A stretch of 64,000 bases of DNA from Adiantum capillus-veneris (GCA_014529385.2 CM043957.1:69741503-69805502), one strand, 5' to 3'; shown: positions 29,311 to 41,667, counted from the stretch's first letter. Program-made: numbers and translations. The notes: generated from the letters alone by a model not told the origin.

Positions 29311-30942
29311 AATGGAGCTTTGACCACGTTCCCTGGTTCTTTCATCCAAAGTAACCACGTCAGGTAGAAAATGGAGGAAACAGTATGGTGTTAGAAATGG
29401 AGTTTTGGCCAGGATCTCTTGCTCTTCCATCCAAGGCGATTACGATTGGAAAAGGTGCTGTAGAGTTCATGACATAAAAACCATCACGCATGTGACATTA
29501 CAATGGAGAAGTTACAGTGTTCAAACCTTGGAGCCTGGGTTTTGAGCTTTTGGATGAGCAAGGCAAATAGTAGACCAGGAGCCTTCCCAGAGGGGGGAGA
29601 ATCTTAAGTTTGCAGGTGTTGTTAAAGCTCTCCCTCTCCAGAGAACACAGTTGCAATAAAGACACGAATGCAGGGGTGGTGGCTAAGATTGCAAGAAAAG
29701 TGGTGTTGAATCGCCATTTTTTGCAGTACCATTAATGTTGAGAAGCAGCCACACTGTCCCCTACGTATCTTGGTTAATTCCATGACTTTAAGTGTCCAAT
29801 GAAAGTGTCTCAAAGTGTGCTAACACATCTGCATGGTAGGTCTGTTGGGGTCCTGTTTGGAGGCGCACTGGGGCTGGGGGGTTGTTGTGGGGGGGCTGTC
29901 ATGTATATGCATGCGGGTGTTCAATTTGTTTTCCCACTAGAAACTGTTCAACTTGTCATTGTTAATGCAGAGCTTTTACTAGAAAAAGAGGCAGAACAGA
30001 TGTGACACTCGACGAACTCATTCGAACAATCACCCCCAAAGGAAGATGTAATCAAGAAGATATCCATATTTTCCTATGTACGATTTCTTAGCTGACGTCT
30101 GATTCTTCAGTTGTTGATTGTTGACAGCATCAGTACCTGACACTGTGAAAGCAGAGTTACTACAACGCATACGAAGCTTTCTTTTATCTGCTGCTTTATA
30201 AATGAGAGCCACCATGTGTTCGTGAATGAGATGAGCAGTCTCTGGTGCTCATCTTTGCATTTTAGGCTTGGCATGGGAATCCTGTCTCTTATGGTGGACA
30301 ACGTCTTCACCACTGGCAAAGCTGGAGATAGAAGAAGCAAGCACATGAGGCCTTTTCAATGTAAGTGCAGATGGAGTAGATTATGCCATGTGTCTTGGCG
30401 AGCTAAGATGAGGTTGTTGTCCCTGGAGAGTAGCGATATTTCAGAGCTTTGGGCATTCAGGCTTTAATGAGAAAGGTCGAAAACAGATTCCAAGGCCTCG
30501 TAATTATCAACCGATGTCGAGGCCAAAAATTTAGACTTCATCAACTGTCTGCCTGTGCTCTTTGCTCTGTTTGCTCTACAATAGGGAAAGAAGAGTTGTA
30601 CTAAGTCTAAGAAACCAAAGTAGTTGTACAAGTGTCTAACAAAGGAATGCTTTTCTGTTCAAGTTGTCCTTCGCTTTTTGCCAGTAATAAATGAAATAAA
30701 AGGTAGATACAGGTTTTTGATCTGTGTCATATTTGAGCAAACATTAATGAGTACTTCAAAGTCTTTATAAAATTCTTAATTTAGGATGGAGACATTTTTT
30801 TAAAGAAAGAGATACTGTATTGCTAAAATTTGATCATCCTTAAACATCACATTTAATTTAGGTAATCATGTCGTACCGATAGCTCACCATGTGCCGCATT
30901 GCTGCTCATCCAATTAATATGTAAAGCAAAGGTGGAAGAAAA

Positions 30943-31080
30943 ACAGTGTGACCCTGGGCTAGTGGTCACCACCTTCACTCTATTTTGCTCTCTCTCTCTC
31001 TCTCTCTCTCTCAGAAGAGCTTGGGAACTTCAGTGTGACCCTATACTTGGGGTAGTGGTCCCCACCTTCACTCTATTTTG
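30943..31080. repeat. 45-bp duplication flanking a (CT)n tract
   Basis: CAGTGTGACCCT...CCACCTTCACTCTATTTTG occurs at 30943-30987 and 31031-31080, with (CT)12 (30988-31012) between them. Confidence 0.85.
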
Positions 31081-31428
31081 AATTGACATGCCATGGTTTG
31101 AAATAGTTTTCTTGAATTATGTGTATATGAGTAAGTCTTTTGGTGCACATTGATAACAACGCTCAAGGAAGAGAACACTTGTAGTCCATGCATCAAATGC
31201 TAAAAGAAAGGGATCGGTCCACTTGCACAGGTAAATGGAGGGTTAAAATCTCTACAGGTGCAAATCATCATTTTTTGTGGGATAGTGGAAATACGTGAGA
31301 CGATTGTAACGTAAGGAAAAGGTACATTTGTGCACACACTTCAGGGAATCTACTTAAACAATGAAGCCATTTGTTATACATAGGGGAGTTTCCCATGCTC
31401 TTCTTACAAGTAGTGGTGTTTGTGTAAA

Positions 31429-31455
31429 CCCCCCCCCCCCCCCCCCCCCCCCCCC
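31429..31455. repeat. Poly-C run, 27 bases
   Basis: An uninterrupted C homopolymer. Its exact length is unreliable in most sequencing data. Confidence 0.9.
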
Positions 31456-31489
31456 AAACCTGCACTAGGTTTCTAGGGGTTCCACTTAT

Positions 31490-31521
31490 GGGGCACTAGG
31501 CCTCTTAAAGACCTAGTGCCC
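31490..31521. repeat. Perfect 10-bp inverted repeat
   Basis: GGGCACTAGG and CCTAGTGCCC are separated by about 12 bases, able to form a hairpin. No T tract or gene is adjacent. Confidence 0.6.
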
Positions 31522-31877
31522 AGATTTGTGAAGTAGACCCCTCTCTGAAATGATTGTATTCATTTAATGCTCTCTATATGAGAGACTTAATCAATGTACT
31601 TGTTCTTGTAACAATGTTCCTCCTAGATTAAGGAGATTGATTGCTCCATAATTCCATATCATACTGATTGTAGAGAGCTTTGTGGATGAAGAATATGAGT
31701 TTTGCAACTCATAGTACATGAATAAAATCTTCCTAGGTGTATAGGACTCTTAGACCATGCATTGTGTACAACATAGGATGAGAGGTTGGGAGTATGTGTG
31801 GTGGACGGTCTATAAACATTGTATTGAGCCATATATTAATAGAGAGAAGTTTCATTTTGTGCGCTCTAATATGTCGA

Positions 31878-31880
<3 letters not shown>

Positions 31881-31924
<44 letters not shown>
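31881..31924. repeat. (TC)n microsatellite
   Basis: Twenty-two TC units; overlapping Leu-Ser/Arg-Glu ORFs are artefacts of it. Confidence 0.95.
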
Positions 31925-31927
<3 letters not shown>

Positions 31928-33559
31928 GGGTTTCCATCTCCTTTGTGATCGCCAACTCATATTTTATGATTAGATACATGGTTTTGCATAATAGAGCTTC
32001 GTGGATATGGAACCTTGAGAAGGGAAAAGAGTAGAGGAAAAGATAAGATGTCGACACCAGACGATGGCCACCCGAGTTAGCGTGCATTGGGAAAGGAGAC
32101 CCACTTTGTAGATGGAAAGGAGTGAGTTTGGGGGAGGATGGGTTTACTTGCTCCACACTCTACCTAGGGTGCCCCCATCAGCCATTGTGCTCATCTTTTG
32201 ACATGCCCCATTGATCTCTTGGTGCCTCGGGGTACAAGTATGCCCACTAGCCCTTGTTCTCCCCCTTCTAGTTAGCCTTCTAGCTTACTTTTGAAGGCAT
32301 TTGGAACCCATTTTCATGCCATTCTAATGTTGTAAAATCACGTCAAATTCCAAAGTGAAATTCATAGGCATTATTGAGACAGCATTATCCTTTGCCCATT
32401 AGTAAATCATGAATGCACATTCTTGCCATCGTTGTAATTCTTGGCACTTTTACTATGCTCTCTCTAGAATGTCTAACCCTAGTAAGAGAGAGTCAATTTA
32501 AGTGGAATAAAAAGTAAAGTGGATGAAGCAACCCTATTGGTGGTGCCTACTAATGAATGATCAATGTAGGACAAAAGAATAAGGGATATATGTTGATAAA
32601 CACATACATACCTCACTAAGAGGAATGTGAGTCTTGTTCTTTATAAGAAGTCTATCAGGTTTTATGAGTGAACCAAAATAGATGACACTATTTTAAAAAA
32701 AAACCAGTAGAATATTGGAAATTTGGTTTATCCAAAGCCACATCATTGAAGTGTGATGTGCAGAGAATGAGGTACCACAACTGTAACCCATGAGCATAAA
32801 TGCAGAGATGGAGAGAGAACCTATTGAGCAAAGATTCTTGAGATTTTAAAGACGAGTGGAGAACGATTAGAACTCTTGAAAACAACCATAAACATTTGCT
32901 GGGGCTTCTACTTACTTAGGTTTTGACAAAAAAAAAACCAAAATAAAGGTGGGCTTTGTATCTCTTTACTTGGTTTTGGACCAAAGAAAACCAAAACACA
33001 GGTGGGCTTCTTAACTCTTATATTAACTTTGCTAAATTTTTTGATATGCATAAGAAAAATAAGGAAGAAGATAGCATGGAGATCCCTACATAAGCTTAAT
33101 AGAAAGGTTGTCTAAAAAGAACATCACTATTTTGGGTGTGCTAAAACCATAGAAATTTCCTGATCCTTATAGTGTTAAAGACCATGAATAAGCTAATACT
33201 CTGAGCCTCTTGACAACTTGTAAGGGGTTCCCTTGTGTGCTTGCATTATACAATAAACACACATCTAAGAATAAATATATGGAAAACCATACTATTTTCA
33301 AGATTTGAGTAATGAAAATTGGTTTATATGGAACCAATGACAATGATAGAACCATTTACATTGTCACGAACTATGGTATATGATACGATTCTTTTTTATT
33401 ACTTTGACATTTTCAGCTTCTTTTGTGTTGGAATAGGCCTCTTTTCACATATTTTTGATATACATGTTATTTTCACAGATGAGGAAAGTTGTTTCTCTAC
33501 ATGGAGGGCTGTTATTAATTTACTATTTTGGAAAATCTTAGACATTTAGACTATGATTT

Positions 33560-34985
33560 TTTATTTCACATAGGTCTACATTCATTTGATTCCTACAAAC
33601 AATTGTGTAGCAGGGCCACAGGGCTACACAGAGCTCAACTTGCATGGCCACCTTGGTGGATGTGCTCTAGAGGACATCATCTTCGAGTTGCAGAGGAATC
33701 GACAAACCTTCTCTCAAGGGTCAACATCAAGTTTCCTACTTTTAAGGGACTATCTCCGGAGGATGCTGTCGACCATGTGAGGCGGTTCTTGTCACTCTGT
33801 CGAAGCCGTGGACTAAACGGAGAAGATGCCTACACGATGCTTTTTCCTTCCACCATATAGTCAGTTTGCAGACGGCCACTTTGCCAATTGGAATGCCCTC
33901 AAAGCGGCTTTCACTCTTGAGTTTCAATCGGGTGACTATAGGGAGAATGCCTTGGACCAACTAGAAAGCTTGGAGTTGGGTCCTGGGGTGACTTTCGCAG
34001 AGTTGATGACCCAGGCTAGATCCTTGGTAGCCAAGTTACCCCAACAACCAGGAGATTTCATGATCAAGAAGTGGGTGGAGAAGGCTTTGCCTGCTTCAAC
34101 TCAATAGAAGCTTCGTAAAACCTTGCAGGCTGAAGCTACCATGGATGATTTTGTTGCCGCTACCGCCAGAATAAAAAATGCTAGATTACAATTTTCCGGC
34201 TCATCAGGTAACTCTTTGCCCACTGTTCTTATGAATGACATTACTGCCGACACCCTGGTGGCTCTCAAAAGAGAGTTAGAAACACTTAAGCTACAAAGGG
34301 AACTACATGATGAAAAGACGTCATTAGCAACATCAGCTTGGTCATCTTAGCCGCCAGATGTGGTGGCACAACTCAAAAGGGAGCTAGAGGAACTGAAAGC
34401 ACAGCAAGAGGCTAGGGCCCAAGTATGGTGCAGAAACTGCAACAACCCTGGCCACCCGCATCAAGAATGTCCCATGATGGTCCATTGTTAGTTTTGTGGT
34501 AAACCTGGCCATGAAGCTAAGTATTTCCACCATCTGAAGGGTGTCCATCATCTGCACAAAACTTGGTCTCGACCATGCACATGAGAGCTGCCCCCATGGG
34601 CCCTTCTACCAGCTCACCTTGGGCTACTCATTTCGGCCCTAGTACATCTCCATCATTGCTACCATCTCCCAATGTACCTAGTATGCCCCCTTATGGTGGC
34701 TCTGTGATCCAGAGCTTCTATACTATCCCTAGCCTAGACCAAGTCTCCGCCCCAACGGCACCGCGCCCTCCATGCCCTACCTACCCTTGGGAGGCCAATT
34801 GTCCACTGATGTGCTATAAGTGTGGTGAATATGGTCACTACCAAACTAGATGTTCTCTACCAGAAGGAGCTCCACCGTGCAGACATTGTCCATATGCTAA
34901 AGATCACTATTTGAGAGACTGTCCCAAGCAATGTCCGTCTTCTTCTCTCAATATGATCTCGGTAAATTCTCTGCTTGCTTCATAA
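33560..34985 (+). pseudogene. Ty3 gag with several zinc knuckles (Athila/Tat-like)
   Basis: The gag core begins about 33660 with VNIKFPTFKGLSPEDAVDH and, after a frame break near 33830, continues HFANWNALKAAFTLEF, ENALDQLESLEL and FAELMTQARSLV (33850-34107). Single in-frame stops at about 34108, 34351 and 34487 interrupt an otherwise continuous frame. Zinc knuckles follow: CRNCNNPGHPHQEC (about 34435), a second one with a stop and a lost last Cys (FCGKPGHEAKYF, about 34493), CYKCGEYGHYQTRC (about 34813) and a looser CRHCPYAKDHYLRDC (about 34880). A Pro/Ser-rich linker separates the pairs. The protein would bind and package element RNA. Confidence 0.78.
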
Positions 34986-35525
34986 GAGCCCACTATGTGC
35001 ACTTTGCCCTCACCATCCACTCATGTCCTCACTCCTCACCCTTCACCTTCATCTGCTACTTTGGCTCAAGAAATCTCAAGCACTACTAGAGTACTCACAA
35101 GAGCTCAAACAATGGACTAGAACCTATCCTTGCCCATAGAAAAATCTCTCCCTACAAGACAACCTAAAGAGTCAATCAAGTGTAGCCGATAGTGGAAGAA
35201 GAAGAGACAGAGCAACTATATACATTTATGCCATCAAAAGCAAGCATAGACAGAATCCCTACAAGACATGGAGGCCCAAGCCCTGCCACAAGGAAGGCTA
35301 CACAGGTTAACATCATTGCAAGCTGAGGAGATTTTGAAGACCAAGACCGCCTACAAAAGCGTCTCATTGTACGAACTTCTCCACACATACCCTACCTTTA
35401 GGGGTGACCTTGTCAGGGCAATCCAAGCTCTCTACCCCTTGTGCCCAAATAGTGGCGAGAACCTACCCACACTTTCCTATGAAGAATCATACATAATTCC
35501 TACACACCGTCACCCCTCACACTAA
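34986..35525 (+). pseudogene. Gag-protease linker of the same Ty3 element
   Basis: After stops near 35120 and 35190, 35268-35525 is open on +. AYKSVSLYELLHTYP and LVRAIQALY resemble the short helical block that precedes the protease in Athila/Tat-type gag-pol proteins (ELL..P..R..LI.AL pattern). The expected protease does not follow; a long (GA)n tract begins at 35691. Confidence 0.5.
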
Positions 35526-35685
35526 CTATAAAAGTCCTCGCCTCATAGTGTCCATTTATGGCCATCAATTTACATGTGTAGACTAGCTGTCTCTTTTGGA
35601 TGTCAATAGTTTGATTGGATGATAGGCTGAGTTCAGAACCGGGGGCAGAAGGCAAAACAGGCATGCCTCGCCTTGCACCATGTCA

Positions 35686-35690
<5 letters not shown>

Positions 35691-35778
<88 letters not shown>
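35691..35778. repeat. (GA)n microsatellite, 88 bp
   Basis: Forty-four uninterrupted GA units, the longest in the window. Confidence 0.97.
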
Positions 35779-35780
<2 letters not shown>

Positions 35781-37718
35781 TGCCATGGTCCCAAGAGGTC
35801 GAGATCATGAGAACAACTAAGAAGAGTAATGACTAGCTACAACATTGATAGTGTTTCATGGTCATTTTCCTTGCACAGATGCTGGTTACAACCACTCACA
35901 TACAATCTTTGATCAAATTATGTTGATTTGAGGGGGTGTGATTTATTTGTGGGGTGTGCATGTGTGTAGAAGCCTACATTGATAGTAGCATGCATGTGTG
36001 TAGCAGACTGCATCGATGGTATATGGTACCAATACTCATTGCAGTCCACAAAAACTAAATAGCTTGAGAACATTCTAAGCTCCCTTTCATCACCATTTCC
36101 TTACATCTACAATAGCATATCGGCATCAAGCTCCATTGATTCACCTTTTCCTTTGTAACCAACTATCCCAGTTTCCACAGTCATGTGCCCCACCCATATC
36201 TTCCACTTGAATCCACTATGTCTTGATTGAATGATCAGACCAAAGGACTTGCACTGCATATAAAGGTGGATGGATGGAGAGCGAGGTGCACTATGTATGT
36301 AGATGCCCAACATATGAGAGCATACGGGTCCAATTTACAACCCTTTCCACAAGACATCCCACACATTAGAGTCGAGAGACCAGAGACTAGGTTGATTCTT
36401 ATAAAGATCTCGAGATAAAGATTTAGGCATAAAGAGACTCTCTTTCAGTCACCCAAACACCCCAATGGAGGGATGGTAGTCACAATTCATGTACTTTTTT
36501 CAACAAAGATTCCAGTACCATTGATCGCTTTCAAATAGGGATTGCATTATGATATGCAAAGATTGTTCGAGCCTGTCGATGACCGTAAGCACCAAGTTAC
36601 TAGCCACCAGAGACTACATCATGAGCCCATTTGAGAGATTCAACTACAACATGAGCAAAGCAAGCAAAGGGAGTTAGAGTGGGTTTTCTTAAACCTTGCT
36701 ACTTCATGCAAGGACTCTTCATTCCCTATGCACGTATGCATGCCGTACTAAATGTATCTTGACTTTCACAAACACCCAGTGCAGTTTATGTTATCTCTTT
36801 AATTGTCTGCCCATTCTTATCTTTTGTAGTCTTATCTTGACTGGGGTACGAGTATTAGATCTCAAAGTTAGACTATGAGACAAATCAGATATACATGTGT
36901 GTATCCTCTATCTATCAAGAATGGACAAAAGTAAAAAAATAACATGATGTGATTTTTATGGCATTTGAGAGTAGGGGGAAGTCTGTTTCTTGAGGATGGT
37001 AGTCACAACTCACATACCTCTTTCACAAAATTTCCAGTACCACCTACCAATTTTCAAACAGGGGTCGCACTACAACATGCAAAGATTGTTCGAGCCTGTA
37101 GAGATGACCCAAAGCACTGGGTTATTGGCATAGAGACTACATCACAGGGCATTTTTGAGATTCAGCTACGACATGAGCAAAGCAAACAAAGGGGGATAGA
37201 GTGGGATTTCTTAAGCCTTACTACTTCATGCAAGGACTCTTCATTCCCTACCCACCTATGCATGCCATACTTTGTTACTGCTATGGTGAGCTGTTGTTGA
37301 TTAGAGAGAGTAATCTTAGGCTACAAAAAGGTTAACCATGCAAAGTCTCCGTTCCATTTTTTTAGCAATGGCATATTTTTCTCTCATGCTTTTAAGGGGA
37401 ATTTTTCTTGCATCTAATAATATGAGTGACTATATGCATAGCACATTAAACAAAAGTGATTGCTTCTTGCGAGATTCCCTCCTATTGCATTCATTGAAAA
37501 CCATCCGGAGATTCCATAGATATAAGTGAATTTCAAAGGCCTCCATTTGGGAGATCTCTCACTTCACACTCTCTAAAAATAGCTAAGTGCTTCTTGGCCA
37601 CGTGCCTATTGATCATATCCTATATAAAATATAATCCAACTGACATCATGTTGGATAGAAAGTCCATTACTTCATGTTATTTTAAAAGAGCAACACACAC
37701 ACACACACACACACGTAC
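35779..37718. other. No gene recognised; contains a diverged direct repeat
   Basis: Bases 36466-36750 and 36995-37275 are similar (GATGGTAGTCACAA, ATGCAAAGATTGTTCGAGCC, TACTTCATGCAAGGACTCTT shared). An ORF on + (36965-37300) lies in the second copy and is not recognised. A (CA)n tract is at 37693-37714. Confidence 0.6.
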
Positions 37719-38460
37719 TTAGGTACGTACACACATACTCACATGAATGAGCTTGAGAAACTGTATGGGATTCACCCGTTGTAGGTAAGAGCGAACGAGA
37801 CCCGCCGAAGGGAGGTTGCGTGAGCTCGTGTGACCTAATAGAGTGCCTCGTGTGACCATGAAATGACACTTATTCAGGTTGAGTTTCAGATTTACCTCTC
37901 TACAGCAAGAAAAAATGAGGGCTAACTGTTCCATGTGCTCTTGGAAGCATTCGACTGGACTTGCACAGCCTTGGCCCGAGAAGCGAGAAAAGTCGTCCAT
38001 GAAAATCCGCAGAAACTTATGAGGAAGGGCTCAAACACAATGTAGGTTGTTCTATTCCAAGAAGCTGGTGCATTCTGTAGTCCAAAGGGCATCCTTTTGA
38101 AGACAAAAACTCCCCATGGAGTAATAAAAGTTGTCTTGATCTTGTCATCGTCTAGAATGGCCATCTGATTGTAGCCACTAGAATGGTCCATAAAGGTGAG
38201 AAAAGCATGTCCGGCTACATCTTCCAACACTCTCTTGGAGAAGGGGGTAGGAAATCCATCAGGGATAGTAACCTTGTTGAGTGCTCTGAAGTCCACACAA
38301 CCCTGATCTTGTTTGAATTTTTCTTAGGTACAATAAGCATTGGAGAAAGCCATTGTGTATTTTCAATGGGCTCAATGATACATGCATCCAACATCTTATC
38401 AATTTCCTTTTTGACTGCTAGTGCATACTTAGGATTGAGCTTGTATGTCTGACCCTGCAC
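37719..38460 (-). pseudogene. Ty3 reverse transcriptase (Athila/Tat-like)
   Basis: On - the domain reads KEIDKMLDACIIEPIE, LSPMLIVPKKNSNKIR, DFRALNKVTIPDGFPTPF, FMDHSSGYNQMAI, FKRMPFGLQNAPASW and an active site MDDFSRFS (37960-38000), then LNLNKCHFMV. Three frame changes (near 38300, 38060-38000 and the active-site region) break it. The DFRALNKVTI and GYNQ pattern is typical of Athila/Tat-type Ty3 elements. It stops near 37740, before RNase H, in unrelated CA-rich sequence. Confidence 0.82.
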
Positions 38461-38475
38461 AGGCTTGGCATTGTC

Positions 38476-39018
38476 CTAGAGTGGTATGGGGTGAACTCCC
38501 AAAATCGGGTCAAGTCTTGTGAGGTCTTTGTATGACCAAGCAAAGACATCCTTCCAACTAATAATAAAATAAATAATTAAATATAGTAATTGGGGTTGAT
38601 CTCGGAGCCATGCAGCCGGCAGTACTGGGTTGGGCTCTTCTTCAGTACCTAAGTTGACTTCTTTGATCGGGTATGGATAGTTGCCTTGGTTCCACTCTTC
38701 AGCTACATCTTGGCCAGCTTTGGTCAATGCATCCACATCATGAGTAGGACTCTGATCAATGGGAAAGTCTTGTTCCTGCTCCAAGGAAGTTCCTCCAGAG
38801 GCAAGTCATCTCTACTTTTCTTTGAGCTGGTTTGCTGACTCTTCGTTGGGGTGGGAAGCCTTGCCTATGGACAGGGAAGAATCATCTGTGTCAGTTTCAT
38901 GCTCTAAATCTTCTTCTTGTTGCCCTTGTAGGGGAGACTTCTTACCATGCCTGTGATGAGTGATGGGATCTCCGAGACCAAGAGACTCCACTTCTACAAT
39001 ACATGTGTCTTCCTCCAT
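38476..39018 (-). pseudogene. Linker between protease and reverse transcriptase
   Basis: Acidic sequence (38812-39018) is followed by WKDVFAWSYKDLTRLDP (about 38510-38580), the block that precedes reverse transcriptase in this Ty3 group (VFAW...D...DP). One stop or frame change separates the two open pieces. Confidence 0.65.
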
Positions 39019-39215
39019 CTCGGTGAGGACTACAAAACAGTGAGGGTCGGGTGCTGCCTCTAACCATTATAGGAGCTCCTTGTCTTCACCGGGGACGTTG
39101 GGTAAGACCTATTCCTCTGGTGGGTTCTCCTCGACCTCTTTAGCTTTTGTCTTCTGGTCATCATGTTGTGCAATACTGAGGGAAGACTTTCTATTGGATG
39201 GGTCAGCTCCACTTT

Positions 39216-39566
39216 CTAGTTGGATCTGTCTATGCCTTGTACTTGGTGTAGTGATCCACATTGTATCATTGCCCCCCAGTCATGAAGTGCACGAGTGTGT
39301 CGTAGCCAAGGCCTACCAATTAGCAAAGGGAAACCCCCATCCACTTTTGGTAGTTGTACTACCACAAAGTCGAGCCAAAAAGTGAAGTCTTCTACTACCA
39401 TTGGGACTTGTTCCACCACTCCGACCGGGCGGACTTTGTGTTGGTCGGCTAAGGACTTTGTGTTGGTCGGCTAAGGTGACAGTGAAAGTGGCGCTCTTGG
39501 TGGGCACCAAGCCAAGCTATTGCATGGTGAACTCAGGCATGAGGTTAATCTTTGAGAAACCACTAT
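39216..39566 (-). pseudogene. Ty3 aspartic protease, active-site Asp changed
   Basis: Reading -, NSGFSKINLMPEFTMQ (39520-39567), LGLVPTKSATFTVTLADQHK and, after a frame change, FVVVQLPKVDGGFPLLIGRPWL (39300-39370) match an Athila/Tat-type protease. The usual D-S/T-G triad is N-S-G here and lies right at the edge of a (CA)n(GA)n tract, so the N-terminal side of the domain has been lost or replaced by the microsatellite. A tandem duplicate of about 24 bp (GGACTTTGTGTTGGTCGGCTAA, at 39429 and 39452) also disturbs the frame. Confidence 0.7.
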
Positions 39567-39568
39567 TA

Positions 39569-39571
39569 ACA

Positions 39572-39627
<56 letters not shown>
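39569..39627. repeat. (CA)n(GA)n microsatellite at the protease edge
   Basis: About ten AC units followed by about nineteen AG units. Confidence 0.95.
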
Positions 39628-39629
<2 letters not shown>

Positions 39630-39923
39630 CTTTTGGACTCTGCTTCTCTTCCTCGTCTGACTGAGAGCAAGAATCTGATCCAACTCGCGATAGTTTACAC
39701 AACAGCTCAAAGGTTTTTTCTTGCGCGCTGGCTGGTTGGTGCAATTCGTATGCATCAAGAGTGAGAGGGTTGTGAGACGATGGATATTTTGGTGGGCTCC
39801 AAACCTTAAATCTCCATAGCGTCCTGCTCTGTGCTTTAAAAGATTAAGATAGGCTTGTTCAGGGCTCGGGACTCCTCACAGTCGGGAGCCAAAGAATGGA
39901 AATCTCGTCTGCAGCTGAGGGGT

Positions 39924-39924
<1 letters not shown>

Positions 39925-39962
<38 letters not shown>
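39925..39962. repeat. (GA)n microsatellite
   Basis: Nineteen GA units. Confidence 0.95.
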
Positions 39963-39967
<5 letters not shown>

Positions 39968-40203
39968 ATTTTCTAGGTGGCCAAAGGGTAGACGAAGGGT
40001 CGCAGGAGACTCGAGAGAGTGAGGATTGAAGAGCGGTTGTGGAAGTGGGGAATGGCACTGATCAGCAACAAAGAAGAACTGCGGAAGAAAGCATTCCAGT
40101 TGAGTGGATATCGTCGGAAGTTGGAAATTAAGCAACTCCCCGGAATCCCTTCTCCTCTATCTTTCCAAAGTATCCTGCTGCCACTGTATGGTTTATGGCT
40201 TTC

Positions 40204-41331
40204 TTACAGGTGTTGCTTGGCACTTGCCAGTTGTCTCTTTGTGTCCTCCTGACTGATTATTGTCATGCTTGAGGATATGTCCGTCATGGTGTCCTTCAAA
40301 TGTGTTTGAGCTTGGGCTATCCGATCAAACAGGGCACTGATCTTATGTAACTTATCGGCAAGGAACATCAATTTTCCGACAGCTTGCTTCACAAATCCTT
40401 TTGCCGACAGTGGTCTGGACAGGTCATCTAGCTGAATGATCAACACCTCTGGTGTAGTCGTTTCAAGCGTTTTCTAACCTTTGTCTGACTCCTCAGGTGC
40501 CACTGCTGGTGTGGTGGTTACCTGTATAGATGCAGAGTTCGGTTCTCTAGTTACAGGGTCTGAAAACCTTGCAGAGGTATCCAATCCCGGAGCTGAAGGA
40601 TCGTGCCCCATGGCAAGACCCTTCTCTTGCTTACCAGCTTCACCTTTTGCACTGGACACTGAATCCTTGGCCTTGTATGGCGATGGGATAGATGTAGCGT
40701 CCGGTTCTCTCAGTGACACCATCCCTTAAGCACTTGAACACACCCTTCTCTTCTTGATAAACTGTTCCAGCACTTCATCATGATCATCATCCACAAATTC
40801 TTGAATAGCTAGTACATGCCTCTTACGTTTCCCTTTGTCAGCATTCGAAGGTTCACCAGGAGCCCGCCCCATCATGAGCTTCAACATTCTGTGGGCCTTT
40901 GGGTCCTGAGCGTCTATTGGGGCAGCTCATGCTAGTGCCTGCAGATGAGCACGTATCACTGTGTTGCCTTCTTCCTATAGTGCAATCCCAGCCCGTTTTC
41001 TTAGGTTTTCGAGGCACATTGCTGCCGAGTTGATTTTCTCTCCTTGTTCTGCAAGTCTTCAAGGACATGTCATCTGTTCTAGCCATGAATATGACATTTT
41101 GGAGGTAGAAAGCCATTTGTGTCCTATCTGCGTCTGCGACATCCTTTATTTGGTGTATGGATCATCTCTTGGGTACTTCATCTGTGATGGCATAGGTCTT
41201 TTTTGGTTCTGTGTCGCCTTCATTGGGGAGTCCGAGGGCTTTCTTCACCAGCGCTGTATCCACTGCTAGAGGTTCTCTGCCCTGAATGACCACTGTGTCT
41301 ATTTCATAGAAAGTTTTGATGGTCTCAAATT
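40204..41331 (-). pseudogene. Unassigned ORF relic, possibly plant-transposon-protein-like
   Basis: Several open pieces on - line up in one direction. 41331-41120 gives FYEIDTVVIQGREPLAVD and VKKALGLPNEGD, a pattern like the so-called putative plant transposon protein domain (V.GR.V.F....I...LGLP). 40853-40740 gives a basic patch (KGKRKRHVLAIQEF, VLEQFIKKRRV). 40722-40474 is Ser/Pro-rich, and 40446-40204 is helical (LADKLHKISALFDRIAQ). Stops at about 41175, 40735 and 40475 separate them. It could be the 5' ORF of the - strand Ty3 element at 37719-39566 or a captured gene. I cannot assign a function. Confidence 0.35.
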
Positions 41332-41592
41332 AGGCCTCATTAAGAATCGCTCGTTCTTGCCATGGCTGAGACACCAAAGCTGCAACCCAACACTGCTGGC
41401 CCATGTCTTGTGCACCTCTTTTCGGAGGCTGTCTCCTTGCCTTTCACCTTCTGCTATGAAGCCATGTTTTGTTGTGTTTATGTGCATTGTGTGGCAGATG
41501 CCGCTTCAATTCTTCTTCCTCTGCGATGTGAAATGATGTGTGAAGTCCCCTCTTACGCACTCTCTTAACAGACCACAATAGCAACAGAGAAC

Positions 41593-41594
<2 letters not shown>

Positions 41595-41660
<66 letters not shown>
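41595..41660. repeat. (CT)n(CA)n microsatellite
   Basis: About 17 CT units followed by about 16 CA units. Confidence 0.95.

Positions 41661-41667
<7 letters not shown>

Larger units (their letters stand above)
28284..33540. other. Long stretch without a supported gene
   Basis: Contains low-complexity pyrimidine sequence (28480-28560), local duplications (29086-29310, 30943-31080), microsatellites and a poly-C run. The longest open frame on + (28473-28994, 173 codons) has a weakly LINE-like patch (VGHGVIMFCDDWCSG) and no other support. I do not call a gene. Confidence 0.45.

Noticed and set aside
35583-35786. Leu-Ser repeat ORFs over GA tracts (also at 31733, 39471, 60699, 63022)
   Set aside because: Pure dinucleotide repeats are open in all frames; these are not genes.
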